From Todiramphus chloris collaris (lineage: Eukaryota; Chordata; Aves; Coraciiformes; Alcedinidae): a DNA stretch of 64,000 nt. Positions 1 to 12,801 of this stretch are shown here, piece by piece. Where the stretch lies: contig JANVCC010000047.1 in the NCBI GenBank assembly GCA_025345505.1, forward strand, positions 9,648,413 through 9,712,412, read 5' to 3'. How positions within the stretch are numbered: position 1 is the first letter of the stretch; every line of letters starts with the position of its first letter. The translations under genes and the position numbers were made by a program. Under the pieces are notes generated by a model that was not told where the DNA came from, ran no database searches, and was given only the letters and a program-made list of their open reading frames with translations.

Positions 1-2100
1 CAGCTTGCATGGGTATGCACACTTGGAGGAGGAGTGATCCCCTGTGCGTCTGGTGCTGCAAAATAAAGAATGCCTGCTTAATAACTTCTGTTACTGAGTT
101 TTTCACTGCGTCAATTGGGAAGGAAAAATGAGCTGAAAAACATCACTTTTAATTATTTTAAATGGAGGGGTGATGACAAATCTGTAACAAGCATCCAGCA
201 GTACCTTTAGCAATCCGTATTACACCCAGACAATGTAATGCAATTTAATGCCATCTTAAATGTTAATCAAAATGAGTTACATACGAACAGTAGAAAGAAA
301 ATTGGAGAGAAACCTTTCAGATCTGACTTCAGAGCTCTTGCCTGCCTTAGTTTGCATTTCTGCTGAATGGTTTCTTGCTGCTTTATTTATAGGGGCAGCT
401 TTTAGAAATGGGCTTGCTATCTCTTGGTGCTTGGACTAAACTACAAAAAAGCACTTGCACAGCAGCAAACATGACTGGAGGAAGCTGACGTAAGGCAGTG
501 GTTAGATTTTTCAATTCCTCTGCTCATTTACACTGCTAAATTGGCCCCTGCTACAGAAAGATGAGAATCCTAATTAGCAGAGGGACGTTATTAGGCAAGC
601 TCCCTCATTTGTCAGTGCTGACACACAGCTGCAAATACAGGCTTCATACAAGCAACAGATTAATATGAACAGAACACACAGCATGACACAATGCAAATCA
701 TATTTTGGATTCTGTAATTTGCATTCAAGTATCTCCAGGGATTTTGGGACAATTGAGATACCTCCAATGTGGGATCATTCCTGGAGGAGAATGGGCACGT
801 TTGCTATCATCAATACTATGTGTGAATAAATTAGGCTGTGGGTGATGACCTGGAAGTATGCTTGAGAACAGCAAAGGAGGAAGCAAAGCCGTGAAGCAAA
901 AAGATAAGAAAGCAGAGATAACCAGGATGGGTGGGTGGTGACAGAGGTGGTGTAGGATAGCCAATTATGTATTAGCTTAAGATGTGGGAACAGCTTGTGT
1001 ATAAACATGTAGAACCAATAGTGAGTGTGAGATCAGGAAATTTTAGGATATAAATTAAGCTGCAATTTGATAATAAAGTGGCTTTGCTTTATAACTCTCA
1101 GAGTTGTGCAAGTCCAGTATCCTCCTGCACCACAACTCACAAATTATTAATAGTAGACATGAATGGAAAAAATAAGCTACATTCTGTATCTGCTGGTGAA
1201 ATAGACCTTCAAGCATGTAAAAGCCTCAACTTTTTTTGTATCAAATCAAACCAGGTAATGCTGTGAATTCTGCTTTGCTATTCATAAATAATTCCACACA
1301 GGACAGGATGCACAAGCTATCCTGAAAATGTGTTTTACCTGTCAAATCATCACGTATATATTAGATGATCAGAACTAAGGCTGTATTATTTTCCCTTTGT
1401 CCATCTATAAAGCAACATGCTGATTTAAGTTACGGTACAATTGTTCAGGCTGAGGTGGTTACTGGTTCGAGTTCTCAGTTCCACCCTTCTGCCAGAATCT
1501 GTACTCGTACATGAAGGACTGCATAGAAACAGTTTTCTTCTGAGCTTCAGCATGTTATGAGTTTCAGCTGAAGCGTGAATGGCAGGCTGTCAACTGACAG
1601 AACTCTAGAGCACACACGTGACTCCATTTAGACAGTTTACCGAAAACTGTGGCCAAAGACAGAACTCCAGATAGTACACAGCCAGAACAGTGGGTGGCCT
1701 GCCCCCGAGACAGCTCTGCAAGCCCACTACCCTGTGGCAGCTGTTCTTTGACAAAGCAGAGTGACTCTCCTTTTGTGTAAGGTATTGCTATGTAGTGGGA
1801 GCAGCGAGCCAATACTGCTTGTGCAGCTACTGAAAATTTTAGTTTTATGAAACACTTGAGAAATCACCCAAAGAGCTATGAGTAAGTTGCACAATTTCTT
1901 TTTAAAAACTGTTAAGAAAAGCCCTGATTGGTAGGTAGTGTGGCACATTCTGTACATTCAGACCAGCCAGTATCCTTGAATAGTTACATCTGTCCATTTG
2001 CAGTTGTGACATAGAACCAGTGAAAATACAAAGGAAACAAAGCACTGACTGGCACTTGCATTTGCTACTTACAATAAATACTGACAGAAAACTTAAGAAA
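1..2100. other. Intergenic sequence left of FASTKD3
   Basis: AT-rich DNA with short frames on both strands. I recognise no protein, RNA gene or repeat. In other vertebrates CFAP90 (C5orf49) and ADCY2 lie beyond FASTKD3, but I see no exon of either here. Confidence 0.5.
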
Positions 2101-2111
2101 ATATCTTACTC

Positions 2112-2117
2112 TTTATT
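2112..2117 (-). terminator. Candidate FASTKD3 polyadenylation signal
   Basis: AATAAA on the minus strand (TTTATT on plus), 178 bp beyond the FASTKD3 stop. The spacing suits a short 3' UTR. Unsupported by transcript data. Confidence 0.35.
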
Positions 2118-2294
2118 ACTCTTCACATGTCAATTGTTCCAAATATTGGAAGGTCTCACATTCAGAATCTCAAATTATCTTTGGTAGAGTTATTTAGAAA
2201 ACAGAATTTTCTTCCATGCACAATATTTACACTTTATAGTACAGGAGGTCAATCTGTGACTTAGCATTATTCTCCAGTTTCAGCAGTTGAATTC

Positions 2295-5200
2295 CTATGT
2301 ATGAGGAAAGATTTTTTTCTGTAGATATTCTGCCATTTTCCTGCAATTCTGTAGACTCTCTATCTCAAAAAATGGAATCTGGAAAGAAAACAAAAATGAT
2401 TGCTGGGAATACCTTTTAATAAACAATGGCTAAGATTGATGTTCATTAAGCAGTTGTAAAATTAGACATCAAAGATTTCTCTGTTTTAAAATTAAACATT
2501 TACTACTAAGCATTTAATCAATCTGTACGTCACTTGAGTAGAAATTACTGTAAAACGAAGAGTGATACGCATTACATTTAAACTAAGTTAAATATAACAG
2601 ACAGGCTTATGTAGTAAGTGGTTGCAAGTGGAAAAGAAAATGTCAAAAACCTAGAAGTAATTGTTTTGGTCCAAAGTATATTTAAAATACTCATATTAGT
2701 TCAACAGGCATAATAAAGGATATGCTCTGTTGTGAAAATACTATTTACAATACAAAGCAATTACTTTTTTTTTTTAACCTCCTCATTTAAACTCCAAATT
2801 TAGACCTTTCAAAAATCCCAATTTGTCTGAACTCTTAGGCAACATTTGAATCAAGATGTGAACCTTAATCAAGATGTGAACAGAGAGAACATAATATATA
2901 AAGGACAAGACTACATCTGCTTTTGGAAGTAATTGCAACTACTGTTTTAAGCATTAAAAAACAATTTTTCAGTTGTTAGCCACTCAAAAGCAAACGCCAT
3001 CTTCAGACGTTACCTGCACAACTTCATAACCAAGTAACTGCAGATGTCTCTGTTTAATAGCTTCTTCTCCCAACAGATTGTGGCTATTAATGCAAAATCT
3101 ATTTCGACCATCAACACAGAGGGCAATTCTAAAAATCAAGCACAAATGTAGGAGTAAAAAAAAAAAATTAAAAAACCCCAGTTATTTCCCAAGAAGCACA
3201 AGACAATACCTCCCCTCATACTCCCTAACACCGCCTAGAATGAAATGTTGTAGGATGGGCATTACCTAGTTCAGGACAATTTAAATCACTCAATTTAAGG
3301 GCAGGAGGGAGAAAGCCTAAAGCTTAGTGAAACTGATCTGAAAAGCTTACTGACAAGTCAATACGTGTGATATTTTGAATGCTACTATTGGTAAGCTGGT
3401 TTGAATTCTTGTGTAAAGAAAAACATTCAAAATACTTGTCTGAGCTTGAAAACCCTTCATCAGCTAAGTTTATTCCATTTATTAGTGTACATGTTAAAGC
3501 TGTTAGAGTTCAAGTTAGATTTAGCTTAAACTTAACTTTAAGTTAAACCTGTATGTATGGTTGGCAGCCTCATGGATTATCACTTTATTTTTGTGATAAA
3601 AATCACATCAACTTAAACCAATATTTTTGTATCTACTGTAAAAAAATCTGGTTATATTTTCAGTATGTTAAGCATTTTGTGACCTTATTTACACATGAAA
3701 GTTGTAATTAAAAGAAAAAAAGCCAAACAAAAAAAAGCCAACCCCAAACAAAGAAAAAACCTACCCCAAAAACCAACAAAGCCCATTCTTAACTATCTAA
3801 GTACAGGATTTTAGAAAGAACCTGTACCTGTCTGTGAGTCTTGTAAAGCTTAAGCCGGAGAAGTACTTTCTCAAAGACATTTGCTTTATCCACAGAAGTG
3901 CAGTTGCAAATACCACACAGGCACGTTGCTTAACTTCGTACCCAAGGTTTCTCAAAATAATCCTTGTTTAACATATTTTTTTAAACACCGATGTATTTTG
4001 CAATAAAAACCAGCATCTGTAGCAAAAATCCTTATTACATGGGATTCCTTACAGAAATAAATTTGTGAATTCAAACTGCCTTAAATTAATTCAGTTTTGA
4101 TTTGAACACAAATTACAGAAGATCAAAATACATTACTATAAGTCAAATGATGACTATTTTGATCTTGACTGTTACTGGGTAAAGAGACTAATTGTCTGAC
4201 ACTGTGTAGTCAGGATGCAAAGCAATGAGGAAAAAGTACAGATTTTAATTTTGCCAACTTTGACCTTTTGCCAGTGGTTTCAAATCAACCTGAACTTTGT
4301 TGAGGTTGATGGCAAAACTCCAATTAGCTTGATTTTTGCCAGGGTTTCATGTTAGATGCTTTTTGTCAGTGTTAACCAACATTTTACCAGCGGTTTCTTT
4401 TCTTCTCTTACCGTCTGTGTACCTCTTCATGTTGGGCAGCAGGCAATACGAAACCTTCTTCATCTAATTTAATCTCTATATCTAGTATAAGTGAGAAGTG
4501 ACATTAACACTCATTACATATAACAAACTTTTCACTGTAATTCTCATCCTCTTACAGTTCACTGTTTTATAAAATAAAATACTATCACGGTTCTTTTTTT
4601 CTGAATCACAGAGGCTTGCAAAAGATGTGTATAGGCTATTTAACATGAATGATAATTAGTAACCCTTCAGCCTTTCATAATGCTAACAGCAAAGTAGTAT
4701 TCTAAGACCACTAAAAACTATAAAGTAGTTAAATGGTACTTTTTCTGGGCTTTCTAGGGCCTCTAGAATTCTGAGGACTTTGTGGGAGAGACACTCTCTC
4801 TCCCATCTACCCCTTTATTTTTTCTCAACAATTCCCTAATTTCGCAGATGATGCCGATTAGCAAACAGAGCTTTGGACCTAAACCCTGTCAACTTCAACC
4901 CCATGGGAAAGCTGAAATAATTCTGAAATCGTCCCTCTCTCCTGATTATTTTTTTTATCCTTCCAGTGTCACAGAATCATAGAATTATTTAGGTTGGAAA
5001 AGACCTTTAACATCATCAAGTCCAACCATTAACTCTACCAAGTCCATCACTAAGTCATATCCCCAGGCACCACATCTATGCAGCTTTTAAACACATCCAG
5101 GGATGGTGACTCAACCATCCCGCTGGGCAGCCTGTTCCAATGCCTGACAACCCTTTCAGTGAAAGAAATTTTCCTAATGTCCAGTCTAAACCCCTGGTGC

Positions 5201-8200
5201 AGCTTGAGGCCATTCCCTCTTGTTCTGTCACTAGTTACTTGTGAGAAGAGACCAGTGCCTACTTCTTTACTACATCCTTTCAGGTAGTTGTAGAGAGAGA
5301 TAAGGTCTCCCCTCAGCCTCCTTTTCTTCAGACTAAATAGCCCTGGTTCCCTCAGCCACTTCTCATAAGACTTGTTCTCCAGGCCATCCACCAGCTTAAT
5401 TGCTCTTCTCTGGGCCTGTTCCAGCACCTCAATGTCTTTCTTGTATTGAGGTGCCCAAAACTGAACACAGTACTCGAGGTGTGTCCATGGCTGTGTCCAC
5501 GTTCATGGGGTTCAAGAGATGTTTCCCTCAACACCTTATTTATCATCCACCCTTCCTGGGCACACATCTTTCCTCCACCATTACCTTCTCTCAGTTTCTT
5601 TTCCAGACACATGAAACACTGTCTTTTGCTCACTCCTCTTTCAGTGCACAACACACCACTGACTGTATGTAGTCAATAGCTCTTGCTAAGGGGACAGGAG
5701 CCCAGCTGAGCTGGACAGAGGGCTTAACAACGTTCCAGCCCTCCCTGTCTCTACTCAACACCAAAGCAGAGTATTAGCATTGCCCCACTTTGCTTTACAT
5801 TACAGAAACTGTTTACAAGATAAGTAAAAGAGGAGCTGATAGCAAAAATACTGAATACAAGAGTTAGCAGCTACTTTCAGTGCATACTGGCTGTGTAAAT
5901 TCCAAGTAACACTGCAGTTCTTTTATCTCCCTGTTCTTATTTCTGACTGAAAATCCATTTACTTAAAGTTCCCGTGATGTTTCCTCATTTCAGGCTTTCT
6001 ACCGATTTTTTTTTTGTATTCCAGTTTACTACTTCTGTATTTGCACTATTCCACAAACAAAACAAAATAATTCATTTTTATTTCTGGAAAATAACCAAGC
6101 CTAAAGTTTTGACAGCATAAGCACACATCTTACTATTAATCTAAAGAAATATTACTTACCAACTGCATAGAAATACGGTGTTGATACTTCTGATGCAAAA
6201 TATATTCTTTTTTTCAGTAAATAAAGTAATCCAGTCTTCACCCTTTTGAGGAGGTGAACATCCAGAGAATTGTGAGACATGATAAAGTCCTTTACTTGAT
6301 ACTTTGCAAGGAGTTTGGGACCCTACATAATGACAAAAAAAACCAAACAAAAGGAAAAGGGAGGCAACAGTTTTGTAATTACTTCATATTAACATAGCAA
6401 AACGTATTCTGTGCATTTCAAAGCCATGTCTATTGAGAAACTTAAAGAGTCTGAGCTATGATCTGCTGGAAACTTAAAAAAAACATCCCCAAAACAACTA
6501 CCAGAACATCCTCAGCAAGCTTCCATGCTATCTGTCTAAACACATTGCTTATGAGAACCACACAACTGGTTCCATTCCTCTGCACTCAGGCCAACATCAA
6601 AGTGCCTGATCTCTTTTGTGCTCCAAGATTTCACAAGCCAGCAAAAAGAAATAGAAATAGTTGTTGCAAAAGTACTCAGAAATATCTCCAAAGCACTTTG
6701 AGTGAATCTGTTCCATGAAATAAAGAAATATATCAAGTTAATCAAACACACAGAAATGCTTCATATTTTCATCAAGGGAAAAAAAAAAAACCCAATAAAC
6801 TGTTTCATCTAATTCCAGTATTTTACAGTCCTCAGTTAATTATCAACAGGGCCCTGATGACTTTATCACCTCCTGTTAACATCAGTTCTGATTTTGTATG
6901 TAGCATACCTCATAAAATGGGCACTCCAGGGTGACAGTCAGAAAAAGCTGGGTTAGCCGGGAAGCAACAGTTCTGTCCAAACCTGGTGGCTGAGCTGAAA
7001 CAACAACATTCAGGCTTTCAGGTGTACCTTTACACAAACCATCACGCAGAAGTTAGGAAAAGGTATTCAGTGCAACACACAGAGAAGCCACTTGATCATT
7101 ATCATTCTTGATCATTCCTTGAATGAACAGAAAAATCAGTTGTGAAATGGTGCAGTTAGAAAAACAAGGAAATCATTTACAGAAATATCAACATATAAAA
7201 AAAGTAAAACTAGCAATATCTTAGTTAAGATTGACATATTCCTTCACAAAAAAAAAGGAGAGAGAAAAAAAAAAGACTATCTGAGAGATGCAGGATGTTC
7301 TACAGGGAGGAATAAGTTTGATTTGAGGTCTTAGAGAAATGTAAAGCTTTCTTCTTCCTGCAAACACTTCTCCCCAAGTTATAAGCCCAGGATCATATTG
7401 TTTCACTCAGTTTTTGTTGATTTTTTTCAATCTGAAAATAGTGGATAATACTAAATCATTTTTGGAGACTGGTCTATGAGGGTATATTTGAAGCACCTTT
7501 CACGTTATGTGCAAATTATTATCACAGAATGGTAGAAACCTGATGTAGTGTAAGATGCTAATCATGCAGGACATCTTCTCAAGTTCCTGTTCTGAACTTT
7601 GATATTTCAGCTTTATGACACACCCCTCGTGTGGCAGTCATTACAATGCAACAATTTACAGAAAAATGAACCCAGAATCACTAAACCATATTTATGTCAC
7701 TCATGAGTCATTCAAGTATCACTGACATTAAAACAAAACCTACCACTTTACGTCTGTCTTAGTAGTTCCATAATAACTGGTCTCACTAGCAATGCAGTCT
7801 CACTTCATTGTGAGTGTTCACATCAGTCACTGCACAGGCACAGAAGCTTCAACAGCCACAGTTAAAAGTAACACATGTCCTGCACAGAGTAATTAGGTGA
7901 CTAAAACCAGTATGAGGCAAAGGACAAACATGGGGAAAGACAGGTCAGTATTTTTTAGAAAAGCAGAGAAGTAGGGAATTCAAATCTCGAAGATCGCACA
8001 GTGCAGTTTTCAAATGCCTCCAAATGATATAAACTGAAAGACAACAGCAGCTGTCACAAGGAGGTCTCTGGCCTCCTCACAACTCTTCTTCAGTCACCTT
8101 CATCAGGTCATTGTTGATTTGACAGATGAAAGTGATTAGAAATGGGTGCCTGACAAAAGACAACCATGTCATAGAAAGAAATGCAGGACATCGCAAGAGA

Positions 8201-9650
8201 AATGCCGCTCCTTACCTTGAAGCTGTTGCAGAAAATAGGGACTGAAGATTTTTGGCAGAAAATTTACTGGGTAACGTTGAATAAGGACACATGAGTGCAG
8301 TAGATTCAACAAGGTATGAGGCTGAAAGTGACTAAGGCGAGTATGCAGTATGGCTTCAAGCTTCCTAAATAAGGAAGAAGCACTTGAAGGCAGATAGTTA
8401 AGAGTCCCAAATGGTATAATATACCCAGCAATCTGGTCCGTGGTAAATCTGTCAGCACTAGAAATGAAACCTTCTGCCACGGCATCAAAGATGGGCTTAG
8501 AAAGGATCATCTTTTGGCAACAGTACTGCATGACTTTGCAGACTGTTTGAGGATGCATAGTAAAGATGGACAGGGGAACGTGTATTTCCAGTGCCTCTGT
8601 AAAAATTTGTTCATGATGTCCAAAGTACAGGAAGGCTTCCAGAACATTTACTAGTTCATCACCTGTGAAATATGGAACGTGCTTCACAGAATGTCTACAC
8701 AGCGCTCTGACTAAAGGAATTGCCTGAGTCTGACGAAGAACAACCAATGAATTCAGTATTATGCTTGTGAATTTTGGGCTTAGCTGGGAAACTATTGTTA
8801 AAGTGACACTGTTCATTCTGTTTATCAAGTCTTGGTGGCGTTTCCCTTCCCTGACAGTCACCTGCAGCATCGTATAAGCCATCACCATTTCCCTAGGACT
8901 CCATTTTTCGATGTCTTTTTCTTGCATGTGGTTCACAATTTGTTCCAGCGTCACACAGCTTGGGCCTTCCAGCTCAAGCAAACTCTCTCCGAGAGCACAC
9001 AGATTTTTAACAGTCAACTGTCCTTTACCAAGCCGTTCCTCAGCCTCTGAAAGCAAGCTCACCATCAGTGTACTCTGGGGATCTATACGTAGCTTTATCA
9101 AAGCTTGCAATGCATTCAGCAGCCCAGTGTTCGACAGTTTTGAGGATTCAAATTCAAACTGGAAGCATAATGCCCTGAAAACATCATTCTCTAACACTCC
9201 TTCAGGGTCTTTCAGACCATTGTCATCCACCTCAACTTCAGAAATCCTCTGCAGGGCTCCTGATGCCATTGTATCAGACATGACTTCCAGAGAGCAAAGA
9301 AAGTCAAAAATCTCTTTTGATGTACAAAGGCTGTGCAGCTTCTTGAAAAACAGCTGCTCTTCCATCCACACGCTACTAGATTTAATACCGCTCCCAACAT
9401 CTCCACAAAGGTGCACTGTTTCATTTACAGAAAGAGACTGTATCCGGAGTTGTACGTGGTTTTTTCTACAAAACATGTACTGAGATTTATCTTTGAAACA
9501 CAGCGTCCTCATGGCTACAGAGTTACAGTTTTGGGGCTTTCGCTGCCCACCGATAAAGCTCAACCTTTTGCTTAGCGTCATCAAAATGGACCTGCTTGCT
9601 GGTATACTGGATGAATAAACCTGGAAACTTTTTTGGCTAATCAAAGCCAT
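2295..9650 (-). CDS. FASTKD3: FASTKD3, FAST kinase domain-containing protein 3, six coding exons
   Basis: Coding exons on the minus strand are 9650-8216, 6994-6909, 6322-6160, 4481-4412, 3128-3014 and 2378-2295. All introns are GT-AG, phases agree, and the sum is 1953 nt (650 residues plus TAG). The large first coding exon carries the N-terminus, probably a mitochondrial presequence, and the helical-repeat region. FAST_1 and FAST_2 blocks occupy roughly residues 400-570. A C-terminal RAP domain starts near residue 586 ([11 protein letters not shown], then [16 protein letters not shown]). Human FASTKD3 is about 660 residues, so this copy is full length. The family binds mitochondrial RNA; FASTKD3 affects the level or translation of several respiratory-chain mRNAs in mitochondria. 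The start at 9650 matches the conserved MALI N-terminus and has A at -3 and G at +4. MTRR lies head to head. Identity comes from recognising the protein plus synteny, not from a search. Confidence 0.96.
4969..5497 (-). mobile_element. CR1 LINE, 5'-truncated copy in a FASTKD3 intron
   Basis: Inverted relative to the plus strand. Its 3' end (CAGAATCATAGAATTATTTA on plus) is at the left, followed by the C-terminal part of the CR1 ORF2 product on the minus strand (residue strings such as [19 protein letters not shown] and [17 protein letters not shown]). The last ~120 codons are open from a methionine, but the polymerase core is missing. It lies in the intron between 4482 and 6159. Confidence 0.9.
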
Positions 9651-9679
9651 ATTGGATCAGATGGGTTCTCAAAAGATAC
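8216..9679 (-). other. FASTKD3: FASTKD3 exon 2: end of 5' UTR and first, largest coding exon
   Basis: The acceptor is a long pyrimidine tract ending in TTCTAG, so the exon begins at 9679. The initiator ATG is at 9650-9648. The donor is CAAG|GTAAGG after 8216, splitting a glycine codon. This exon encodes residues 1-478. It is followed by a 1.2-kb intron (6995-8215) in which I see no repeat. Confidence 0.9.
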
Positions 9680-10331
9680 CTAGAAGAAAAAAAAAAAAAG
9701 CATATCAACATACGGTTTTAAAACACTGCCAGTGTCATTAAAATGCAGCAAAAAAAATTGTCCAGCCGTGGGGCACAGGTGGGACGACCCCTTTCCCAGG
9801 AGCCGAAGTGCAAGGCAACGCAAAGAGGAGAAGCTGCCGGTAGCGGCGGGTCCTGCGTGGCAGGCCCCAACACCGCGCGTCTGCTCCGCCTCGCCGCACG
9901 GGCGCTGCGGTGTCCCCAGGCAGGCAGGCAGGGCGCGGCGGCGCGCCCCGGGCCATGACCGCCGGGCAGCAGAGGGGCTCACCGCCGCTACCCGCGGCCG
10001 GGGCGGGCCGAGGGGAGTTGCAGCCGGGGGCGATGGGCGAGGCTGACAGGGAACAGGCGGCACCGGCGGGGGGCTCGCCGCACCCCCCCGCTCCGCTCCG
10101 CTCCGCAGCGCGGGCCCAACTCCTCCCTCCGCCCAGAGGAGCGAGGGACGGGCAGGGCCCGGAGGCGCCGCCGTGGGCCGGGGCAGGTCCCTCCCAGCCC
10201 AGCGCCTACTGCTGCCTGCCACGGGCCGGGCGCCGCTCTCCCTCCATCTTCCTCCTTTCCCCCCCCCCCCCCCCCCCCGCTAAGGCACCGTCGGTGCCGG
10301 GGTGAAGCTGCGGGAGCGCGGGGAGCCTTAC

Positions 10332-10400
10332 CTCCGCCGCCATGACAGCAGTGCGGGGGCCGCCGGGAGCTTCCGGCTCTCTCCCAGCGGCTACCTCCGG
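10332..10400 (-). other. FASTKD3: Probable FASTKD3 5' non-coding exon 1 (right edge approximate)
   Basis: On the minus strand a strong donor, GGCGGAG|GTAAGG, lies at 10332/10331 inside the CpG island. It would splice to the acceptor at 9680. The last exon bases contain ATGGCGGC, which resembles a YY1 element; such elements often sit just inside a first exon. The transcription start is not visible, so the right edge is a guess. Confidence 0.55.
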
Positions 10401-10522
10401 GCGCCGGCAGCTGCGGTGCGCTGTCGCTGCCGGGGCGGACGCGGAGAGCAGGCTGCCGGGGGCTCTTTGCTCGCGGGCCGGGTGTGTTCAGAAGCGCGCC
10501 GGGAGGGGACCGCTCCCCGCAG
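10380..10522 (+). other. MTRR: Possible MTRR 5' exon 1 (left edge unknown)
   Basis: A usable donor, CCCGCAG|GTGGGC, follows 10522 on the plus strand in the CpG island, downstream of the FASTKD3 exon 1 donor. It could splice to the MTRR start-codon exon at 12802 or to a candidate exon at 11339-11467. I cannot place the transcription start, and other donors are possible. Confidence 0.35.
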
Positions 10523-11338
10523 GTGGGCGGCGGGGACGCGGCCTGAGGGGCGGCCGGGGCCGGGCGGGAGGCGCGTGGCGCGGGCGCTCTCTGGGCGGGT
10601 TCTGCTGCGGCAGCGGCGTTTGCGTCTCTGGTGTGGGCCTGGCCTTAGCTCCATCAAATCATCGCTCTCCCCCTCCCCAGCGGGCTGTAGGTTGGCCCAA
10701 CCAGGTGTTTTTCTGGGCCGTGGCTGGTTTCACGGGCGGCTTTCATAGACGGGTTTATGGTTTTATGTTGGTACTGCGGTGCAGGTGATTCAGGACAAGT
10801 GACTGCCTTGAAACAATTACAAAGCAGTGGGTGGCTTCGTGGCTCTGAAGGCACGGTCCCACAACGTGGCTTAAAGCCACCCAGAAGCGTGTAAAGCTGC
10901 TGCAGAAGTTTACTGTGTTTTTATCCCGTCCGTGGCTGTGCACACGGAGCAGTAGCCTGGCCTGGCAGTACAGCCGCGTTCACTGAAACTGTGTGGCTGG
11001 CATTCACGGATGGCTTGTTCGCTCCTACAGCATGTGGACCTATGTAGCTGACGGTCTATCTGTTAATCTTTTGTGGACTGCTTGTTTTTTGGCTTTTCTG
11101 AGTATTGGATCAGATGAGCAACCGTTTGGAATTTTCGTCCTTAGGTTCATGTGAATCGGTGGTTTTGGACAGCAAATCCTGGGTTTGTTTCCCAGCTTAA
11201 ACATTGTTTTTGGTTTTTGACATGAGACTACCAGCACATCGATGTGTTAAAGGCTGTGTAGTAATACTGTTAAGTCATAAAGATTCTGTAGAAAGCTTGA
11301 TAGTTGAGAATTACCATTTCTTCTCCTTATTATTTCAG

Positions 11339-11467
11339 TTGAACATATATCACATAAGTGGAAGTGGCAATTCATGTTTGAAGAGTGCAGCAAAGCAAGA
11401 GCAAGATGGGCCCTGTGTTCATCTGAGTGCAGATGTGTTCCTGGTTTATGATTTCGCTGATCTGCAG
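11339..11467 (+). other. Candidate alternative 5' UTR exon of MTRR
   Basis: A 129-bp segment is bounded by a good acceptor (TTCTCCTTATTATTTCAG) and a strong donor (CTGCAG|GTAAGC), between the CpG island and the MTRR start-codon exon. I recognise no protein similarity. If used it is probably non-coding. Confidence 0.25.
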
Positions 11468-12158
11468 GTAAGCACAACTAATTCTCCTTTCTTTTAGCAG
11501 GCATCGCTTAATTGGTTTGTGCATAAAATTCTTCTGGTTGATGACAGACAGAGGGAAGACGCTGTCACAGGGAGAAACTCTGCAAGTTGTGCGGTTTAGA
11601 CTGAATCACGTTTGGAGTTTATTGATCTACTAATGACATAATTTACTGTCATGCAGTTAATTTAGCTGCTGTTTAATCAGTTAATTGAACTATATATTCA
11701 AGATCAATAGCAACAGCACAACCGATATGGTACTAGGCACTTAATAAATGTTAATAAAGACCTACAAATATTTAAAGAGCCTACTGTATTCTAAGGAGCT
11801 GTCTAATTGTGGCCTCCTCTTTTCCCACAAGCACACGTTTGCACTGTTACGTGCATATGCAGTCCTCTCTCTCAGGAGGTGTGCATCTTAAGCATTGTCC
11901 TCTCTCCTGGCTGTGTTTACACACACATTCTGTGGGAGATGTGATTGCTCTAACTTTTGTGTCTCTGTGCTGTGTACTAGTCCACACACCAGTGAGAAAG
12001 CTCCCTGAAAGTTCACATCCATACATCCAAGATATGGGTAGCTACTTTTTGCAGCCTTTGTTGTTACTGTACTAGCTGGGGTGGAAGCAGCTCACAGAGT
12101 CTTATGGGGAGGCTGCTCTGCCTGGCCTAGGCAGAGGTCTTGGTGCTGTTAGGTCAAC

Positions 12159-12345
12159 ACAGATTCATAGAATGGTAGGGGTTGGAAGGGACCTCTGGAG
12201 ATCAAGTCCAACCCCCCTTGCCAGAGTAGGATTGCCTAGGGCAGACCATGCAGGAACACATCGAGGTGGGTTTTGAAAGTCTCCACAGAAGGAGACTCCC
12301 CAGCCTCTGTGGGAAGCCTGTTCCAGGGCCCACAGATGTGAACCC
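12159..12345 (-). mobile_element. CR1 LINE 3' fragment in MTRR intron
   Basis: Contains the conserved CR1 3' end in inverted orientation (TCATAGAATGGTAGGGGTTG, then GGACCTCTGGAGATCAAGTC) and roughly 185 bp of the terminal coding region. It lies in the non-coding part of MTRR. Confidence 0.85.
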
Positions 12346-12801
12346 AAGTTTACATTTTTTTTTTTTTTCCCCTTGAATTGTAGTTTGACTTTACCAGGTT
12401 TATGTTTTGTTTTCAAATACTTCTCAGAAAAGTGACCAAAGCAGTCACGGCCGTAAAGTGGAAAATATAACTTCATAAAAATAGGATATATTTTCATGAA
12501 ATTAATTTTTCTGTTGTACTGTTTACAAACTGGATTCTTCATACTGGGGATATTGCCACATTACTACAACATCAGGGCAGTACAGCATGTACAACTGATA
12601 GGATGAGTCCTGTGCAACTGGCCTACAAAGCCTGGTTGTGAGAAATGACTTCCCTTCAGAGCAGATGCCTCATTTCCAAGCTAAACACCAATGCTGCTTT
12701 CCTTTACAGTATCTCTTTTTAATCCAATAAGCAAAGCAATATCTTGCTGTTCTTCACACAACGCATTTACTTTTTTTCCCTTCTTCTTTTTTCCCCTGCA
12801 G

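Larger units (their letters stand above)
9770..10640. promoter_or_regulatory. CpG island, bidirectional FASTKD3/MTRR promoter
   Basis: This GC- and CpG-rich block stands out sharply from the AT-rich DNA on both sides. It lies between the divergent FASTKD3 and MTRR genes. Visible elements include a YY1-like ATGGCGGC on the minus strand at 10336-10343, an ETS-like CTTCCGG at 10370-10376, a C-run at 10260-10278, a minus-strand donor at 10331 and a possible plus-strand donor at 10523. There is no TATA box. Long open frames on both strands here are a by-product of GC richness and are not called as proteins. Confidence 0.8.

Noticed and set aside
1564-1957. Minus-strand frames as exons of CFAP90 or another neighbour
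   Set aside because: No similarity that I can recognise and no convincing splice sites around them.
5050-5427. 125-codon minus-strand frame as a host protein
   Set aside because: It is the C-terminal part of CR1 ORF2 in a truncated element within a FASTKD3 intron.
9680-10788. Long overlapping open frames on both strands (up to 180 codons) in the CpG island
   Set aside because: They are arginine-, alanine- and proline-rich and occur in several frames at once, as expected from GC-rich DNA with few stop codons. None resembles a known protein, and the true genes start elsewhere.
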